A stretch of 64,000 nucleotides of DNA from Effusibacillus pohliae DSM 22757. Lineage in GTDB: Bacteria > Bacillota > Bacilli > Tumebacillales > Effusibacillaceae. Position numbers and translations under genes: made by a program. Shown piece after piece: positions 1-8,236 of the stretch (the first letter of the stretch is position 1; every line of letters starts with the position of its first letter). Where the stretch lies: positions 62,001 through 126,000 of the forward strand of contig NZ_AQXL01000133.1 in the NCBI RefSeq assembly GCF_000376225.1. The letters are read 5' to 3'. The notes under the pieces were generated by a model. That model worked only from the letters and a program-made list of their open reading frames with translations, had not been told where the DNA came from and ran no database searches.

Positions 1-188
1 TGGTGCTGAGCTGGCTTCTGTTCATCCCCTTGAGCTACTTGCTGACGTTCGTCTTGGGGCTGCACAGTATCGGCGCCTGGCTGTCACTGTATATTTTTCT
101 GATGGTGTTTGGACTGACCATGATGATTCGCTATTACCGCGTCGACTGGGAAAATGTGCAGATGAAGTCGGCGGGGCGCGGGGTGTAG
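1..188 (+). CDS. C-terminal end of a membrane transporter (MATE-like), 5' part outside window
   Basis: Only the last 61 or so residues are visible, in a frame that is open to the left edge and stops with TAG at 186-188. They hold two hydrophobic segments with a Gly-Ala-Trp turn between them and a short basic tail (RYYRVDW). This looks like the last two helices of a MATE-type multidrug/Na+ antiporter, but the fragment is too short to be certain. The GTG at position 3 is very probably an internal valine, not the start. Confidence 0.5.
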   Translation, partial: VLSWLLFIPLSYLLTFVLGLHSIGAWLSLYIFLMVFGLTMMIRYYRVDWENVQMKSAGRGV

Positions 189-313
189 GGGATGCCGAAT
201 TGCAAAGCGGCCGGAATCGGAAGCAAGCGGTCAAATTCCTGCAAATGAAGGAGAAAACCAGGAAAAAACAGACAACACAGACAATCACCCGCACAGCCCG
301 CGTGTTTTTGGCG

Positions 314-343
314 TTGAGAAGCGGCGCCCAATTTTTTTATAGT
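314..343 (+). promoter_or_regulatory. Sigma-A-like promoter of the mannose operon
   Basis: TTGAGA at 314-319 and TATAGT at 338-343 are separated by 18 bases. The predicted transcription start falls near 350, inside the CIRCE element that follows. The leader to the first start codon at 583 would be about 230 nucleotides; apart from the CIRCE, no recognised RNA element was found in it. Confidence 0.6.
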
Positions 344-347
344 ATTG

Positions 348-374
348 CTAGCACTCGATGTAAATGAGTGCTAA
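348..374 (+). promoter_or_regulatory. CIRCE element (HrcA operator)
   Basis: CTAGCACTC (348-356), nine bases, then GAGTGCTAA (366-374). This matches the CIRCE consensus TTAGCACTC-N9-GAGTGCTAA in 17 of 18 arm positions and has the exact 9-base spacer. It sits on the predicted transcription start of the promoter at 314-343, the usual position for repression by HrcA. CIRCE normally controls groESL and dnaK operons; here the next gene is a sugar-1-phosphate nucleotidyltransferase. Confidence 0.88.
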
Positions 375-582
375 TAAATAAGCTGACTATTCGGATAATC
401 GCGTACATAGCCGATCGGGCAAACCGTTATCGTCCCTAGCACCTAGGAAAAACTGAATGTCTGTGCGACAGCAAGAAGGTTGTTCATATTGGAAGGTAGC
501 TGCAAGCTTTCACTATATGCGCAATGCTTCTTTTTTCATTTTTTCCAGGCGAATCCAATTCCAAATGGAGGAGGACGATACG

Positions 583-1623
583 ATGAAAGCATTGTTGTTG
601 GCTGGTGGTTTGGGTACCCGGTTGCGTCCGTTAACTGAAAATCTGCCAAAACCGATGGCGCCGGTCGGCAACCGCCCGTGGCTGGAACATCTCATTCTGC
701 ATTTGAAGCAGCAGGGCATCCAGGAGTTTGTGATCGCCGTCAAACATTATCCGGAAATCATCCAAAACCGCCTGGGCGACGGCCGATCCCTCGGTGTCCG
801 GATCGAGTATTCGGTGGAAGAATCGTTGCTCGGCACCGCCGGCGCGATCAAACATGCGGAGGATCTGCTGAGTGACCGGTTCCTTGTGGTCAATGCGGAC
901 ATCATTCACCAGGTGTCGATCCTGCCGCTGCTCGAATACCACATCCAGCACAAAGGGTTGGTCACGATCGGTTTGACCGAGGTGGAAGACCCTTCCCACT
1001 ACGGAGTGGTGGAGCAGAACGCGTTTGGCGAGATCCTTCGTTTTGTCGAAAAACCGGCTTTGCACGAAGCGCCTTCCAAACTGGTTAACGCCGGCATCTA
1101 CGTGATGGAAAAAGAAGCACTTCAGTGGATCCCGAAAAACAGGGAGGTGTCGATCGAGCGGGAGACGTTCCCCTTGCTGATCGAACAGAAGGCTGGCGTG
1201 TATGGGAAAACGATCGAGGGGTACTGGCTGGACATGGGCACGAAAGACCGGTACCGCAAGCTGCATTGGGATTTGCTGGACCGCAAGTTCGCGCTGCCTC
1301 TGAAAGAGAAACCGCAAGGCAACGGAATCTGGCTGGGCGAGCACACAACGGTCGGGTCCGGCGTGCTGTTCGTTCCACCTGTTGTCATTGGCGACCATGT
1401 ACATATCGGGGAACGCAGCGTGATCGGCCCGTACGCGGTGATCGGGGATCGGTGTGAAATCGGCAAGCATGTGCGCTGTTCGGAAACCATCCTGTGGGAC
1501 GACTGCAAAGTGCATGACGCCGCCCAGTTAAAAAATTGCATCTTCGGCTACGGCTTGGAGGTGGGAGCCAGCCACATTTTGCACGAGGCGGTGATCAATC
1601 GGATGGCGGGGGTGCAGCGATAA
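583..1623 (+). CDS. Sugar-1-phosphate nucleotidyltransferase (probable mannose-1-phosphate guanylyltransferase)
   Basis: A 346-residue enzyme expected to make an NDP-sugar, probably GDP-mannose, from a sugar-1-phosphate and NTP. The N-terminus has the nucleotide-binding signature GGLGTRLRP (about residues 8-16) followed by PKPM. The last ~100 residues are left-handed beta-helix hexapeptide repeats. The frame is open upstream to 457, but ATG 583 is chosen because GGAGGAGG lies at 567-574 and the family starts with MKALLLAGG. The stop TAA shares its last base with the next ATG. Substrate choice is inferred from the neighbouring phosphomannomutase and mannose-6-phosphate isomerase; glucose-1-phosphate remains possible. 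Confidence 0.88.
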   Translation: MKALLLAGGLGTRLRPLTENLPKPMAPVGNRPWLEHLILHLKQQGIQEFVIAVKHYPEIIQNRLGDGRSLGVRIEYSVEESLLGTAGAIKHAEDLLSDRFLVVNADIIHQVSILPLLEYHIQHKGLVTIGLTEVEDPSHYGVVEQNAFGEILRFVEKPALHEAPSKLVNAGIYVMEKEALQWIPKNREVSIERETFPLLIEQKAGVYGKTIEGYWLDMGTKDRYRKLHWDLLDRKFALPLKEKPQGNGIWLGEHTTVGSGVLFVPPVVIGDHVHIGERSVIGPYAVIGDRCEIGKHVRCSETILWDDCKVHDAAQLKNCIFGYGLEVGASHILHEAVINRMAGVQR

Positions 1624-2816
1624 TGCAAGTGGCATATGTCAGCACGTACGTTCCGAAAAAATGCGGTTTGGCAACTTACACACACCATTTGCGGCAAAAC
1701 GTGAAAGACGCGAGATGGTGGAAAGGGATGGATCCCGTAATTGTCCTCAGCGACGGCAACGATCAGACGGATCCCGGCAATCCGGCCCTCTGGCCGCTGC
1801 CGAAAGAGCAGCGTGACGCGTATGCAAAAATGGCCGACAAAATCAACCAAAGCGATGTGTCCCTGGTTTCTTTGCAGCATGAGTTCGGCATTTTTGGCGG
1901 GGAAGCGGGCGCTTACATTCTGGATTTTGTACGGCAACTGAAAAAGCCTTTGATCACCACTTTTCACACCGTATTCGAAAATCCGGCCGAACCCTACCGT
2001 TCCATCCAGCAAGCGATTGCGGAACGAAGTGACCGGATCATCGTCATGAACCGCAAAGCGGTCGCGTATCTGAGCAACGCCTTTTCGATTCCGGCAGAAA
2101 AAATCGCCTTTATCCCGCACGGAACGCCCGTTCCCAATCCGCAGGCGCGGGCTGAATTCCGCAATCGCCTGCGATGGGCGGATCGCAAGGTGATGATGAC
2201 GTTCGGCCTGCTCAGCCGGGGCAAAGGGATCGAACGGATCATTGAAATTTTGCCGGATGTGGTGCGGGCCGTTCCGAACGTTCTCTACGCGATCGTCGGC
2301 CAGACCCATCCGGAAGTGAAAAAGCGGGAAGGCGAGTCCTACCGGCAACAGTTGCAGAAGTTGATCCGCGAAAAACGATTGGAAAACCACGTGCTGATGA
2401 TCGACCGCTATATCAGCGAGGAGGAGTTGGTTGCGTACATCACCGCATGCGACCTGTATATCACGCCGTATCCGGGCATGCAGCAGATCACAAGCGGCAC
2501 GCTCGCCTACGCCGTCGGACTGGGGCGGCCTGTGTTAACCACTCCTTACAGCTATGCACAGGATTTACTGGGGGACTACAAGCAGTTGCTAATTCCGTTT
2601 GACGCCCGTTCGCAATGGGTGGAGATGATGAGCGAGCTGTTGTCCCATGATAGCGTCCTGCAGCAATGGGAAAAGCGGATGGCGCGTATCGGCAAGTCGA
2701 TGCACTGGCCGCTGGTCGGCAAGAAGCATGCCCTGCTGTTTGCCCGGACGGTCGAAATGGCGCAGGAAAAATGGCAGGCGGCGGGAGGGAAGCAGGTTGC
2801 ATCGGTCACCGGTTAG
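1623..2816 (+). CDS. GT4-family glycosyltransferase
   Basis: A 397-residue retaining glycosyltransferase with two Rossmann domains. The N-terminal part carries the GT4-like LVSLQHEFGIFGG and TTFHTV segments; the C-terminal domain has FGLLSRGKGIE and the donor-site region with TSGTLAYAVGLGRPVL. It starts on the A of the preceding stop codon (TAATG), so the two genes are translationally coupled. The likely donor is the NDP-sugar made by the gene before it, probably GDP-mannose. The acceptor cannot be told from sequence. No membrane segment or signal peptide is visible, so it should act in the cytoplasm. Confidence 0.85.
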   Translation: MQVAYVSTYVPKKCGLATYTHHLRQNVKDARWWKGMDPVIVLSDGNDQTDPGNPALWPLPKEQRDAYAKMADKINQSDVSLVSLQHEFGIFGGEAGAYILDFVRQLKKPLITTFHTVFENPAEPYRSIQQAIAERSDRIIVMNRKAVAYLSNAFSIPAEKIAFIPHGTPVPNPQARAEFRNRLRWADRKVMMTFGLLSRGKGIERIIEILPDVVRAVPNVLYAIVGQTHPEVKKREGESYRQQLQKLIREKRLENHVLMIDRYISEEELVAYITACDLYITPYPGMQQITSGTLAYAVGLGRPVLTTPYSYAQDLLGDYKQLLIPFDARSQWVEMMSELLSHDSVLQQWEKRMARIGKSMHWPLVGKKHALLFARTVEMAQEKWQAAGGKQVASVTG

Positions 2817-3918
2817 TTTTCGCCACTTGGAACGAATGACGGACGGAACCGGCCTGTTGGAACATTGCCTGGGGAAAATCCCCCGCCGCAAAGAAGGCTA
2901 TACCACGGACGACAACGCACGGGCGCTGTGGGCATGCGCGGAATGGCTGCAGCTCGTCGGGGCGGCGAGCGACCAAGCGCCACTGCGGGACAAGCTGCTG
3001 CAGCTGATCGACCGCTATCTTGCCTTTCTGCTGTGGGTGCAGCGGGCAGACGGCTCTTTTCAGAACAATATCGCATTCGACCGGACTCCGGAACCGGAGC
3101 AACCATCCGACGACTGTCTCGGAAGGGCGCTGTGGGCGTGTGCGGTGGCGTCCGTCCGATTGCAAAACACCGGCCGACAGCAGGCGGCCCAGCACATGTT
3201 CCGGAAAGCGGTCGAACGTACGGACAGCATGAAGTTCCCCAGAGGCTGGGCGTATGCCTTGTCTGCCTTCAGTTTGGTTCTGCAGCACGCGCAGGATTTT
3301 CCGCCAACGCCGGCGAATTCGTTCACCCAGTTTGTGTGCTCTGCTTTACCTGCTTATGTAGACCGGTTGGAAGAAAAATTGGTCTCGCTCTACCGGCAGA
3401 ACGCCGACCGGGAGTGGCGCTGGTTCGAACCGGCGATCACCTATGGAAACGGCGTGATGCCATGGGCGCTGTTTATGGCCTATCCCGTTACGCAGCGTCG
3501 GCAGACGCTGGACATCGCGCGGGAAAGCCTCGATTTTCTGATTGAAAAAATGACCGATCCGCAAGGAGTGATCCGCCCCGTCGGCAACCAGGGATGGTGC
3601 ACCCGCGAACACAGGAGCGACTGGGACCAGCAGCCGCTGGATGTGATGAAATTGGCGTTGGCGGCCGGGCAAGCGTACATCGTGCTGGAGCGTCCGGAGT
3701 ATCTGGAGATTGTCAAACGGTGCCGGGCCTGGTTTTACGGTGCCAACGATTTGAACATACCTTTGGCTGATGCGGAGGATGGAAGCTGTTGTGACGGTCT
3801 GCGGGCGGAAGGAGTGAACGACAACCAGGGAGCCGAATCGACTCTATCCTACTTGCTGACGGAAGCCATTTACACAAGTCTTGTGCAAACATCCACAGAT
3901 GTCCATCTTGCGATTTGA
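2797..3918 (+). CDS. (alpha/alpha)-barrel glycan protein paired with the GT4 enzyme
   Basis: A 373-residue protein of a family usually found next to or fused with GT4 enzymes. It shows conserved clusters typical of six-hairpin glycosidase-like folds: SFRHLERMTDGTG near the start, GYTTDDNARAL, DDCLGRALWACA, GWCTREH...DWDQQP, and NDNQGAESTL near the end. The start is TTG 2797, placed 9 bases after GGGAGG (2783-2788) and overlapping the upstream gene by 20 bases; ATG 2836 would cut off the conserved SFRHL block. The exact reaction is unknown: it may trim, transfer or bind the product of the GT4 enzyme. Confidence 0.75.
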   Translation: MHRSPVSFRHLERMTDGTGLLEHCLGKIPRRKEGYTTDDNARALWACAEWLQLVGAASDQAPLRDKLLQLIDRYLAFLLWVQRADGSFQNNIAFDRTPEPEQPSDDCLGRALWACAVASVRLQNTGRQQAAQHMFRKAVERTDSMKFPRGWAYALSAFSLVLQHAQDFPPTPANSFTQFVCSALPAYVDRLEEKLVSLYRQNADREWRWFEPAITYGNGVMPWALFMAYPVTQRRQTLDIARESLDFLIEKMTDPQGVIRPVGNQGWCTREHRSDWDQQPLDVMKLALAAGQAYIVLERPEYLEIVKRCRAWFYGANDLNIPLADAEDGSCCDGLRAEGVNDNQGAESTLSYLLTEAIYTSLVQTSTDVHLAI

Positions 3919-3961
3919 CACAAGCGAAGCGGCAATATACCAGCGCTGGAGGGGGATGTGC

Positions 3962-5383
3962 ATGTCTGTTATGACCGGCAGTGAAATCAGGATTCCTTCT
4001 CATGTCTTCCGGGAGTACGATATAAGAGGCAAGGCGGGCAAGGAGATCGACCAAAATTTTGCCTATCTGCTCGGCAAAGCTTTCGGCGAAACGATCAAGG
4101 CGGAAGGGTTTCACAAAGCGGTGGTGGGGCGGGACAACCGGAAATCGTCGCCGCTTTTGCGCCGGGCATTGGTGGAGGGGCTCACCCATGCTTTGTGCCA
4201 AGTGACCGATATCGGGGAAGTCACCACACCGATGTTTTATTACAGCCTGGAACACCTGAACATCCCGTGCGGGATCATGATTACCGCCAGCCACAACCCA
4301 GGCGACGAGAACGGGTTTAAAATCGCGATGCACAAAACTACCATCTACGGTGATGCGATCCAGGAACTGAAACGGGTCATGCAGCGGATGCTCGAACTGG
4401 AAGGTGTCCCGGAGACGTTTTGTGCCCAGCCGAATCTGCTGCAGCAAGTGGATATTGAAACACCCTATCTGGAAATGCTCCGGCGAAAAATCGTGCTGGG
4501 GCCAAGAAAATTGAAAGTGGTGGTCGATTGCGGCAATGGAACGCCGTCGCCGTTCGCCCCGAAAGCGCTGGCCGCCTGGGGATGTGAGGTGGTTCCGCTC
4601 TACTGCGAGTCGGACCCCAGCTTTCCGAACCACCATCCCGATCCGGTCGAACCGAAAAATCTGCGGGATTTGATTTCGACTGTAAAAGCGGAACAGGCCG
4701 ATTTGGGAATCGCGTTTGACGGAGACGGAGACCGGTTGGGCGTGGTGGACGAACAGGGACGGATTCTCTGGGGCGACCAGCTGATGATCCTGTTCTGGCG
4801 GGAGATTCTGCCGAAATATCCCGGCTGTGAAGCGCTGGTGGAAGTCAAGTGTTCGCAGGCACTGGTGGAAGAGATCGAACGATTGGGCGGCAAACCGTTT
4901 TTCCACCGGACTGGCCACTCGCACATCAAGGCGACGCTGAAGCGGTTGCAAACGCCGTTTACCGGCGAGATGTCGGGACACCTGTTTTTCAATGACGAAT
5001 ATTTCGGGTTTGACGATGCGCTGTACGCGGCGGGCCGATTGCTGCGCATTCTGTCCCATACCGATCGGCCGCTGTCCGGCCTGTTTGCCGGCGTTCCGAA
5101 CTACCCCGCCACCCCGGAAACCCGGGTTGCCTGCGAAGAAAGCAAAAAGCTAGCGGTTTTGCAAAAGGTGAAGGAGCATTTTGCGGACCGGTTCGAAGTG
5201 ATCGATGTGGATGGAGTGCGGGTTCTGTTCCCGAACGGCTGGGGCCTGGTGCGCGCCTCCAATACGCAGCCCGTTCTGGTGTTGCGGGCGGAAGCCGATT
5301 CGGAAGACGGCTTGAACGGCATTAAGGCGGAAATCGAGCAAGCGCTGCGATTGGCCGCCCCCGAGCTGAAGGTCGGTTGGTAA
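3962..5383 (+). CDS. Phosphomannomutase/phosphoglucomutase
   Basis: A 473-residue alpha-D-phosphohexomutase interconverting mannose-6-phosphate and mannose-1-phosphate (or the glucose pair). Four-domain signatures are all present: the phosphoserine loop TASHNPGDENGFK with catalytic Ser110, the metal loop DGDGDR at 253-258, the sugar-binding loop GEMSGH, and the C-terminal phosphate loop RASNTQPVL. ATG 3962 is chosen for its GGAGGGGG site at 3948-3955; ATG 3956 is too close. Gene order (nucleotidyltransferase, mutase, manA) favours a role in supplying GDP-mannose. Confidence 0.9.
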   Translation: MSVMTGSEIRIPSHVFREYDIRGKAGKEIDQNFAYLLGKAFGETIKAEGFHKAVVGRDNRKSSPLLRRALVEGLTHALCQVTDIGEVTTPMFYYSLEHLNIPCGIMITASHNPGDENGFKIAMHKTTIYGDAIQELKRVMQRMLELEGVPETFCAQPNLLQQVDIETPYLEMLRRKIVLGPRKLKVVVDCGNGTPSPFAPKALAAWGCEVVPLYCESDPSFPNHHPDPVEPKNLRDLISTVKAEQADLGIAFDGDGDRLGVVDEQGRILWGDQLMILFWREILPKYPGCEALVEVKCSQALVEEIERLGGKPFFHRTGHSHIKATLKRLQTPFTGEMSGHLFFNDEYFGFDDALYAAGRLLRILSHTDRPLSGLFAGVPNYPATPETRVACEESKKLAVLQKVKEHFADRFEVIDVDGVRVLFPNGWGLVRASNTQPVLVLRAEADSEDGLNGIKAEIEQALRLAAPELKVGW

Positions 5384-5465
5384 TCCCCGCTGCGGATCAT
5401 CGCCGGAAGGGCCGGTCCGCCGGTGATCCGGTCGCAGAGGGATTCAAGAAGGGGGAGTTCATCAG

Positions 5466-6428
5466 ATGAATCCATATCCGATCAAGTGTACGCCTTCCTA
5501 TCACGGGCGAATCTGGGGAGGCACGCGGCTGAACACTTTTTTTGGCTATCCGATTCCCAGCGAGCGAACGGGAGAAGCCTGGGGCATCTCCGACCATCCG
5601 CACGGCAAAAGCACGATTGCCAATGGGTACTATCAAGGCAGGACGATCGGCGAGCTGCTTGAGCAGCATCCGGACTGGTTTGCCAGCCGCAAGCTGAACC
5701 GGTTTCCGCTGCTGGTCAAACTGCTCGACGCGAACGACGATCTGTCAGTGCAGGTCCATCCGGATGACGCGTTTGCGGCCGTTTATGAGAACGGAGAACT
5801 GGGCAAGACCGAATGTTGGTATATTGTGCATGCGGAACCGGGAGCGCAAATTGTGTACGGTCACACGGCCCGGACGCGGGAAGAACTGGCGGAGATGATC
5901 GCGGCAGGCAGATGGGACGATCTGTTGATTCGGGTGCCTGTCCGCACGGGCGATTTTTTCTATATCCCGCACGGCACCATTCATGCGCTTGGAAAAGGGA
6001 TCGTCGTTTTGGAAACGCAGCAGAACTCCGATACAACGTATCGCGCCTATGATTACGATCGCGTCGATACGTCAGGCTGCAAGCGGGAATTACATATTGA
6101 GAAGGTCTTGCAAGTGACAAAAGTACCGTTTGAAAGACCGGTGATCGCACCCCGACGCATCGATCGCGGCGCTTTGCTGGTCACACAGTATCTGGCGGGA
6201 CCCTATTTTACGGTGGAAAAATGGACCTTGCAGGGCACCTGTGAAGCGCAGTCCCGGCAGCACAGTTTTACACTGCTGTCGATCCTGGCAGGAGTTGGCC
6301 GATTGCGCTGGGCGGACGGAGAACTCCCGCTGCGAAAAGGGGATCATCTGCTGATTCCGCGAACGCTCGGCGGGTACACATTGTCGGGGGAATGGGAAGG
6401 GATCGCGTCCTGTCTGCCCGAAGCGTAA
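5466..6428 (+). CDS. manA: Mannose-6-phosphate isomerase, class I
   Basis: A 320-residue zinc isomerase linking fructose-6-phosphate and mannose-6-phosphate, the usual size of short Gram-positive ManA. The cupin metal site is visible in QVHPDD (Q96, H98) and in the downstream IPHGTIHALG; the substrate side has IWGGTRL near the N-terminus. ATG 5466 follows GGGGGAG. It is the last gene before two terminator-like hairpins, so it closes the CIRCE-headed operon and completes the route from fructose-6-phosphate to GDP-mannose. Confidence 0.93.
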   Translation: MNPYPIKCTPSYHGRIWGGTRLNTFFGYPIPSERTGEAWGISDHPHGKSTIANGYYQGRTIGELLEQHPDWFASRKLNRFPLLVKLLDANDDLSVQVHPDDAFAAVYENGELGKTECWYIVHAEPGAQIVYGHTARTREELAEMIAAGRWDDLLIRVPVRTGDFFYIPHGTIHALGKGIVVLETQQNSDTTYRAYDYDRVDTSGCKRELHIEKVLQVTKVPFERPVIAPRRIDRGALLVTQYLAGPYFTVEKWTLQGTCEAQSRQHSFTLLSILAGVGRLRWADGELPLRKGDHLLIPRTLGGYTLSGEWEGIASCLPEA

Positions 6429-6483
6429 CACAGCCGCGTAAGGCAGTGGGGTGGGGGCTGTCCCACAAGTCATGAGACTGACG

Positions 6484-6502
6484 AAGGGGTAGCCCCTTTT
6501 TT
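6484..6502 (+). terminator. Rho-independent terminator after manA
   Basis: AAGGGG (6484-6489), loop TAG, CCCC plus a run of T (to 6502). A short, strong G/C stem with an uninterrupted T tract. Confidence 0.7.
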
Positions 6503-6597
6503 CTTTCGGTCAAAAAACATTCTGCAGCCAAAAGGTTCCCGATTAGTGCTCTCCAGACAGCCAACGGATATGATCTCCATCGGGGATCGAGTTGCCG

Positions 6598-6632
6598 AAC
6601 TCCTCCACTGACAGGTTGGAGGAGTTCTGTTT
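6598..6632 (+). terminator. Second hairpin downstream of manA
   Basis: A perfect 10-base inverted repeat, AACTCCTCCA (6598-6607) and TGGAGGAGTT (6617-6626), with a 9-base loop and a short CTGTTT tail. It is probably a back-up terminator separating the operon from lacI. The 363-base gap 6429-6791 holds this hairpin, the terminator at 6484-6502 and the lacI promoter, and no gene. Confidence 0.45.
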
Positions 6633-6665
6633 GCGGGCAGAATTACAGATTCCATTACAAATAAT

Positions 6666-6695
6666 TTTATTGTAACGTTACAAAATGTGTATAAT
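6666..6695 (+). promoter_or_regulatory. LacI-type operator and promoter for the regulator gene
   Basis: The perfect 14-base palindrome TTGTAACGTTACAA (6670-6683) overlaps the spacer of a promoter with -10 TATAAT at 6690-6695 (possible -35 TTTATT at 6666-6671). The central CG and A/T-rich arms are typical of LacI/GalR operators. A related core (TAACGTTAC) recurs at 7903-7911, before the GH130 remnant. Confidence 0.65.
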
Positions 6696-6791
6696 AAAAG
6701 CAAAGTAGCTCGACTGCAGGAGCGTTGGGCGGCCGTTGAGCGACGATCGTAAAACCCGGAGTTTGTAAGCGTATTGTAAAGGAGAATCGCG

Positions 6792-7814
6792 ATGCGCAAA
6801 CGAGTTACCATGCAAGATATTGCAGATGCGTTAAATCTATCTAAGAATTCTGTCTCGCAGGCGCTGTCCGGCCAGCCCGGCGTCAGTGAAGACACCCGGC
6901 GAAAAGTGATGGAGACTGCCAATCGGCTTGGCTACCGATACAATCCTGGAGGCAGAAACAGAGCGGCGGGGCGCAGCCGGAATATCGGGCTGATCGCTTC
7001 CGAGTTCGTGTTTTCGGAACATATTTTTTTCGGAGCGATTAACCTGAGCATTGAAAAAGAGGTGAAAGCCCGCGGCTACAGCCTGCTGATTCATGCAGTC
7101 GACAAGCAGAGCGAGGAACGGCAGGAGTTTGCTCCGTTTGTCCAGGAGAACAAAGTCGATGGGTTGCTGATTCTGTCACACCTCCACCCCGACTATATCC
7201 AACAGATCATCCAGTTGGGAGTGCCGACCGTCCTGATCGACCACCATCACCCGTCGATTAAAGCCGATTGCATTTTGACGAACAACCGGTTTGGCGCTTA
7301 TGAAGCGGTCAGACACCTGGTTGAACTGGGCCACCGGGAAATCGGATTTATCGGCAATATCAAAACATCGCCCAGCTACCAGGAACGGTTGGAGGGATAT
7401 CGCCTGGCGATGGCAGATTACGGGTTGTTGATCCGTGAGGATTTTCTGTTCCTCGATTCGGTTGATACGGAAGAAGCGATCGCCCGCTTTATCGAATCCA
7501 AACCGGTTGGTCCCAGCGCCTGGTTTTGCGTCAACGATACGCTCGGTTTTCTGTTGAATTCCTGCTTGACCAAATTGGGGAAGCGGGTGCCGCAGGATGT
7601 GTCGATTTGCGGCTTCGACAATCACCTTTTGTCCGAACTGGCCAGCCCGCCGCTGACGACGATCCATATCGACAAGGAATATTTCGGGAAGCGGGCGGTG
7701 GACCGGCTGTTCTGGCGAATGGACCACAGGGACGCGCCGGTCGAGGAGATTTTGCTGCCTGTTTCCTTGCTTGCAAGAGGCTCCACCGCAAAACCGCAAT
7801 CCACCCGCTCGTAG
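6792..7814 (+). CDS. LacI-family transcriptional regulator
   Basis: A 340-residue repressor. The N-terminal helix-turn-helix (about residues 6-25, VTMQDIADALNLSKNSVSQAL) and hinge helix are followed by a periplasmic-binding-protein-like sugar domain with the expected GYRYNPGG and FVCVNDTLGF-type segments. ATG 6792 lies 7 bases after AAAGGAGA. Matching palindromes before its own gene and after it point to autoregulation and control of the GH130 genes downstream. The effector is probably a mannoside or related sugar (inference from context). Confidence 0.88.
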   Translation: MRKRVTMQDIADALNLSKNSVSQALSGQPGVSEDTRRKVMETANRLGYRYNPGGRNRAAGRSRNIGLIASEFVFSEHIFFGAINLSIEKEVKARGYSLLIHAVDKQSEERQEFAPFVQENKVDGLLILSHLHPDYIQQIIQLGVPTVLIDHHHPSIKADCILTNNRFGAYEAVRHLVELGHREIGFIGNIKTSPSYQERLEGYRLAMADYGLLIREDFLFLDSVDTEEAIARFIESKPVGPSAWFCVNDTLGFLLNSCLTKLGKRVPQDVSICGFDNHLLSELASPPLTTIHIDKEYFGKRAVDRLFWRMDHRDAPVEEILLPVSLLARGSTAKPQSTRS

Positions 7815-7886
7815 GAGAACATGCGGCCGCTTTTTGTGCGGGTCAGCGGTCCTTGACCGGCTCATTTTGTCATGGAATAATAAGGT

Positions 7887-7912
7887 TACAATAATCATAT
7901 TATAACGTTACC
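7887..7912 (+). promoter_or_regulatory. Second LacI-type operator
   Basis: TAACGTTAC (7903-7911) repeats the core of the palindrome at 6670-6683 exactly. GGTTA at 7884-7888 and CGTTACC at 7906-7912 form a looser outer repeat. It lies just before the GH130 remnant, where the promoter of the mannoside phosphorylase genes is expected. Confidence 0.5.
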
Positions 7913-7917
7913 TTCTT

Positions 7918-8189
7918 CCGAGGCGGGCATCCAGGCGGCACTGGCGGGCGGCAACGCGCCCACCATCTCGCACAGCTGGGTTTGCCAGGTGCTGCTTTCC
8001 AAAGAAGATCCGGCGAAAGTGCTGAAGCGTACGGAGCAGCCGTTTTTTGCGCCGAGCACGCAGGACGAGGTGCAGGGGCAGGTCGACAACGTCATGTTTG
8101 TGGAAGGGCTTGTGGAATATAAAGGAGCCTATTCTCTTTATTACGGCATGGCGGATTCCAGGATCGGAGTGACGATCTTTCGTCCCTGA
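7918..8189 (+). pseudogene. C-terminal remnant of a GH130-family glycoside phosphorylase
   Basis: About 90 codons in one frame end at TGA 8187-8189 and show the end of a GH130-like fold: NAPTISHSWVCQVLLS, KVLKRTEQPFFAP, DNVMFVEGLV and LYYGMADSRIGV. There is no start codon with a ribosome site, and the operator region at 7887-7912 abuts the broken end, so the first two thirds of the gene were probably deleted. GTG 7989 could in theory start a 66-residue peptide, but no ribosome site supports it. An intact GH130 gene follows 47 bases downstream. Confidence 0.75.
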
Positions 8190-8236
8190 CGCGCAGGGTT
8201 GGCAAACGACAAACGGAAGATGCAGGGAGGGGAACC

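Noticed and set aside
415-470. Cyclic-di-GMP riboswitch-like GGGCAAACC in the operon leader
   Set aside because: Only this short string matches; the conserved downstream GEMM parts (GGGACGCAAAGCC block and paired stem) are absent.
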